A DNA stretch of 7,216 nt from NCBI GenBank assembly GCA_947097615.1, contig CAMURX010000081.1:1-7216 (forward strand). The letters run 5' to 3'. The stretch is from an uncultured Neisseria sp. GTDB taxonomy: Bacteria; Pseudomonadota; Gammaproteobacteria; Burkholderiales; Neisseriaceae. The position numbers and the translations under genes were made by a program. Below, one piece after another: positions 5,953 to 7,216 of this stretch. Within the stretch, counting starts at the first letter, position 1. Every line of letters begins with the position of its first letter. The notes beneath the pieces are model-generated. The model worked only from the letters and a program-made list of their open reading frames with translations. It was not told where the DNA came from and did no database searches.

Positions 5953-5978
5953 ATGAAAAAAAGCCTGTCCGTTATCCC
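5953..5978 (+). pseudogene. Possible surviving 5' end of the truncated sulfatase-like gene
   Basis: ATG AAA AAA AGC CTG TCC GTT ATC (MKKSLSVI) reads like the start of a membrane protein and runs straight into the left end of the fold-back element. In the same frame the next stop is TGA at 6124-6126, inside the element's right terminal repeat. Beyond that stop the same frame continues into the gene remnant. It could be the original N-terminus left outside the element, but there is no good ribosome binding site and eight codons are too few for proof. Confidence 0.25.
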
Positions 5979-6141
5979 AGGGCGTGTTGACATTCAACTT
6001 TTGCAGCGGATTTTGCGGCATAAAATGGCAGATGCAAGGCGAAAACGCGAGCCAATGCCGCCCATTGGCGAGTGTTTTCAACGCCGCAGATGCCGTTTTA
6101 GGACGGAAAAGCCGCCAAAATGTTGATTGTCAACACGCCCT
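5979..6141. mobile_element. 163-bp palindromic fold-back (MITE-like) element
   Basis: The left terminal repeat AGGGCGTGTTGACATTCAAC (5979-5998) matches the reverse complement of the right end (6122-6141) at 19 of 20 positions. Complementarity continues inward with small gaps and mismatches (blocks around TTTTG, GCGG, TAAAA, GGCA and AAAAC). It closes on a perfect apex, GCCAATG (6051-6057) / CATTGGC (6063-6069), around CCGCC, centred on the element's midpoint (6060). No transposase is encoded. No target-site duplication is clear: the flanks are ATCCC and AACGC. The outer CGTTA (left) and TAACG (right) are inverted rather than direct. The ends do not match the Correia element terminus as I know it (TATAGTGGATTAA). 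The family is not recognised. Confidence 0.75.
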
Positions 6142-7057
6142 AACGCTTTGGAACAAAAACGCAGCGGACGGCCTGCTGCCGACATCCTGTTTTTCGCCGC
6201 AATAGTAGTGTCCGCCGCCATGGCCGCCCGCACAAAGGACACGCGCAGCATCAGTCCCAAAGCCAAATACGCCCGCGTCGCCCTGCCCATGCTGTTTAAC
6301 GCCGTGCCCGCCCCAACGGCTTCATGCAGATATCGCGCGGCGACACCTCCCTGATGCGCCTGGCCAAAGAACAGGGCTACACCAACCACTTCCACAGCGC
6401 CCAAGCCGAAGGCGAAATGCGGATAATGAACCTGCTGGGCATGAAGTGGATCGACAACCTTACCTACTCCGGTAGCTTCGGCTTCAGCACGGAAGAAAGC
6501 ATGCCCGACAAAAACCTCGTCAAACAGCTCAAAGAAACCGACCTATCGCAGGGCAGGCATTTCATCGTCCTCCACCAGCGGGGCTCGCACATGCCCTACG
6601 GCAAACTGCTCGAACCGCATGAGCAGGTATTCGGCACGGCCTCGCAAACCGACAAATACGACAACACCATCCGCCAAACCGACACCGTCCGTGACGAAAT
6701 CCTCCAACATCTGCAAAGCACGGGCGGCAGCGACTGGATTTTCATCTACACCTCCGACCACGGCCAGCTCGTCAACGACAAAGACGCCGCAGCGGGCGTC
6801 TGGTACGAAGACGTCTACACCGTGCCCTGATGGTTTACACCCCCGACAGCGCCTTGCAGGAGCAAGTCAGACAAACCTTCTCCGCCTGCCGCCGCAACCA
6901 CCACTACCAACTGTCCGCCTGGATGATCGGCCTACTCGGCTACAGCTACCCCGCCGCCCCCTGCCTACCCGCCTATGTGACGGGCAACATCCTCAGCGGC
7001 GACGCCGGATATATGGAAATCGACGCAAACGGCAACCGGAAGATGATCGGCAACTGA
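6142..7057 (+). pseudogene. Remnant of a phosphoethanolamine-transferase/sulfatase-like gene (frameshifted, 5'-deleted)
   Basis: Three reading frames join into one recognisable alkaline-phosphatase-superfamily domain of the kind that adds phosphoethanolamine to lipid A or LPS. Piece 1 (6142-6309) includes ADILFF, IVV and ARVALPMLFNAVP. Piece 2 (from about 6312 to TGA 6828-6830) holds RPNGFMQISRGDTSLMRLAK, FIVLHQRGSHMPYG, KYDNTIRQTD and the metal-binding SDHGQ. Piece 3 (ATG 6830 to TGA 7055-7057) starts MVYTPDSALQEQV. Restoring one C in the CCC run at 6307-6309 gives VPRPNGF; restoring one A after 6827 gives VPMMVYTPD. The N-terminal membrane domain is absent, and the region that should hold the catalytic threonine between DILFF and ALPMLF looks shortened and scrambled. 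The remnant begins exactly at the right end of the fold-back element. The acceptor substrate and exact subfamily (EptA-, Lpt3- or Lpt6-like) cannot be settled. Confidence 0.82.
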
Positions 7058-7076
7058 ACGCCGCCTTGCGAAACGT

Positions 7077-7125
7077 AAAAAAGGCCGTCTGAAAAACCGC
7101 ATCCGCGTTTTTTCAGATGGCCTTT
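7077..7125 (-). terminator. Uptake-sequence hairpin with one degenerate arm, terminating the rightmost minus-strand gene
   Basis: An exact AGGCCGTCTGAA (7082-7093) faces TTCAGATGGCCT (7112-7123), the reverse complement of AGGCCATCTGAA, which is one base off the uptake sequence. The stem survives: the changed base makes a G-U pair in + strand RNA and an A-C mismatch in minus strand RNA. Six As at 7077-7082 give a T-run on the minus strand, which suits termination of the gene coming from the right. It lies 25 bp after the pseudogene stop. Confidence 0.72.
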
Positions 7126-7216
7126 GTCACACGCAAATGCCAGTCGCGGATGATTTGGCTGGTGGCGGTTTGCATATCGGCGCAGCGCACCAGCGTGCCG
7201 CGGTTGTGCGGGATGC
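7113..7216 (-). CDS. 3' end of an unrecognised protein (partial, enters from the right)
   Basis: On the minus strand the frame is open from the window edge to a TGA (complement of 7113-7115). It encodes 34 residues, IPHNRGTLVRCADMQTATSQ followed by IIRDWHLRVTKAI. Codons are mostly G/C-ending, as in the neighbouring genes. The last codons (K-A-I-stop) fall in the degenerate uptake-sequence arm of the terminator. The Nudix gene ends in the same way (E-A-V-stop). I do not recognise the family from this short tail. Confidence 0.55.
   Translation of the reverse strand, partial: IPHNRGTLVRCADMQTATSQIIRDWHLRVTKAI

Larger units (their letters stand above)
5649..5978. other. Intergenic region upstream of the transporter, including an AT-rich block
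   Basis: No gene is supported here. From 5760 to about 5845 the sequence is strikingly AT-rich (runs such as CATATTTTTAAAACACTATATT) against GC-rich surroundings. The transporter promoter should lie here on the minus strand. TAAAAT (complement of 5685-5690) and TATAGT in the AT-rich block are possible -10 elements, but neither has a convincing -35. The block could also be an UP-like or curved regulatory segment, or foreign DNA. Confidence 0.5.

Noticed and set aside
5979..6141. Correia repeat (NEMIS) identity for the fold-back element
   Set aside because: The termini AGGGCGTGTTGACA do not resemble the Correia end TATAGTGGATTAA, although the size is similar.
5984..6205. 73-codon frame inside the fold-back element, as a possible element-encoded protein
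   Set aside because: It covers the palindrome and its codons mirror the inverted repeats; no transposase motif is visible.
1..7216. CRISPR array, tRNA/rRNA genes, prophage or a defence system
   Set aside because: The only repeats are uptake sequences and the fold-back element, with irregular spacing. No tRNA or rRNA structure and no Cas, nuclease-toxin or phage motifs were seen.

Overview
The window looks like chromosomal DNA from a GC-rich, commensal-type Neisseria or a close relative in the Neisseriaceae. The main evidence is 15 exact copies of the 12-base DNA uptake sequence AGGCCGTCTGAA (the 'AG' dialect) on either strand, many paired as inverted repeats after genes. One copy of the meningococcal/gonococcal 'AT' dialect (ATGCCGTCTGAA) and one degenerate copy are also present. 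The coding sequence is strongly GC-biased at third codon positions. No species is claimed.

Layout. Positions 1-1404 (+) hold the 3' part of a YfbK-type von Willebrand factor A protein that enters from the left. Next comes a likely two-gene unit: a NYN-domain predicted ribonuclease with LOTUS (OST-HTH) RNA-binding modules (1492-2445, +), then an ADP-ribose-pyrophosphatase-type Nudix hydrolase (2491-3030, +). A visible promoter then leads into a divergent protein-L-isoaspartate methyltransferase family gene (3128-3784, +), followed by a single-domain rhodanese (3884-4210, +). Facing them is a LeuT-fold neurotransmitter:sodium symporter family transporter (4311-5648, -). The two convergent genes share a strong hairpin terminator built from uptake sequences.

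The right third is an accessory, decaying region. It has an AT-rich block upstream of the transporter, an orphan pair of inverted uptake sequences, and a 163-bp palindromic fold-back (MITE-like) element with 20-bp terminal inverted repeats (5979-6141). This element abuts the remains of a phosphoethanolamine-transferase/sulfatase-like gene (6142-7057, +). That gene has lost its membrane domain and carries two single-base frameshifts. The last 100 bases hold the 3' end of an unrecognised gene on the minus strand.

No defence, phage or other novel multi-gene system is visible. The most interesting signals are the fold-back element at the truncation point, the NYN protein with two LOTUS-like repeats joined by an uptake-sequence-encoded linker, uptake sequences that supply stop codons and terminators, and mixed uptake-sequence dialects that hint at cross-species DNA exchange.
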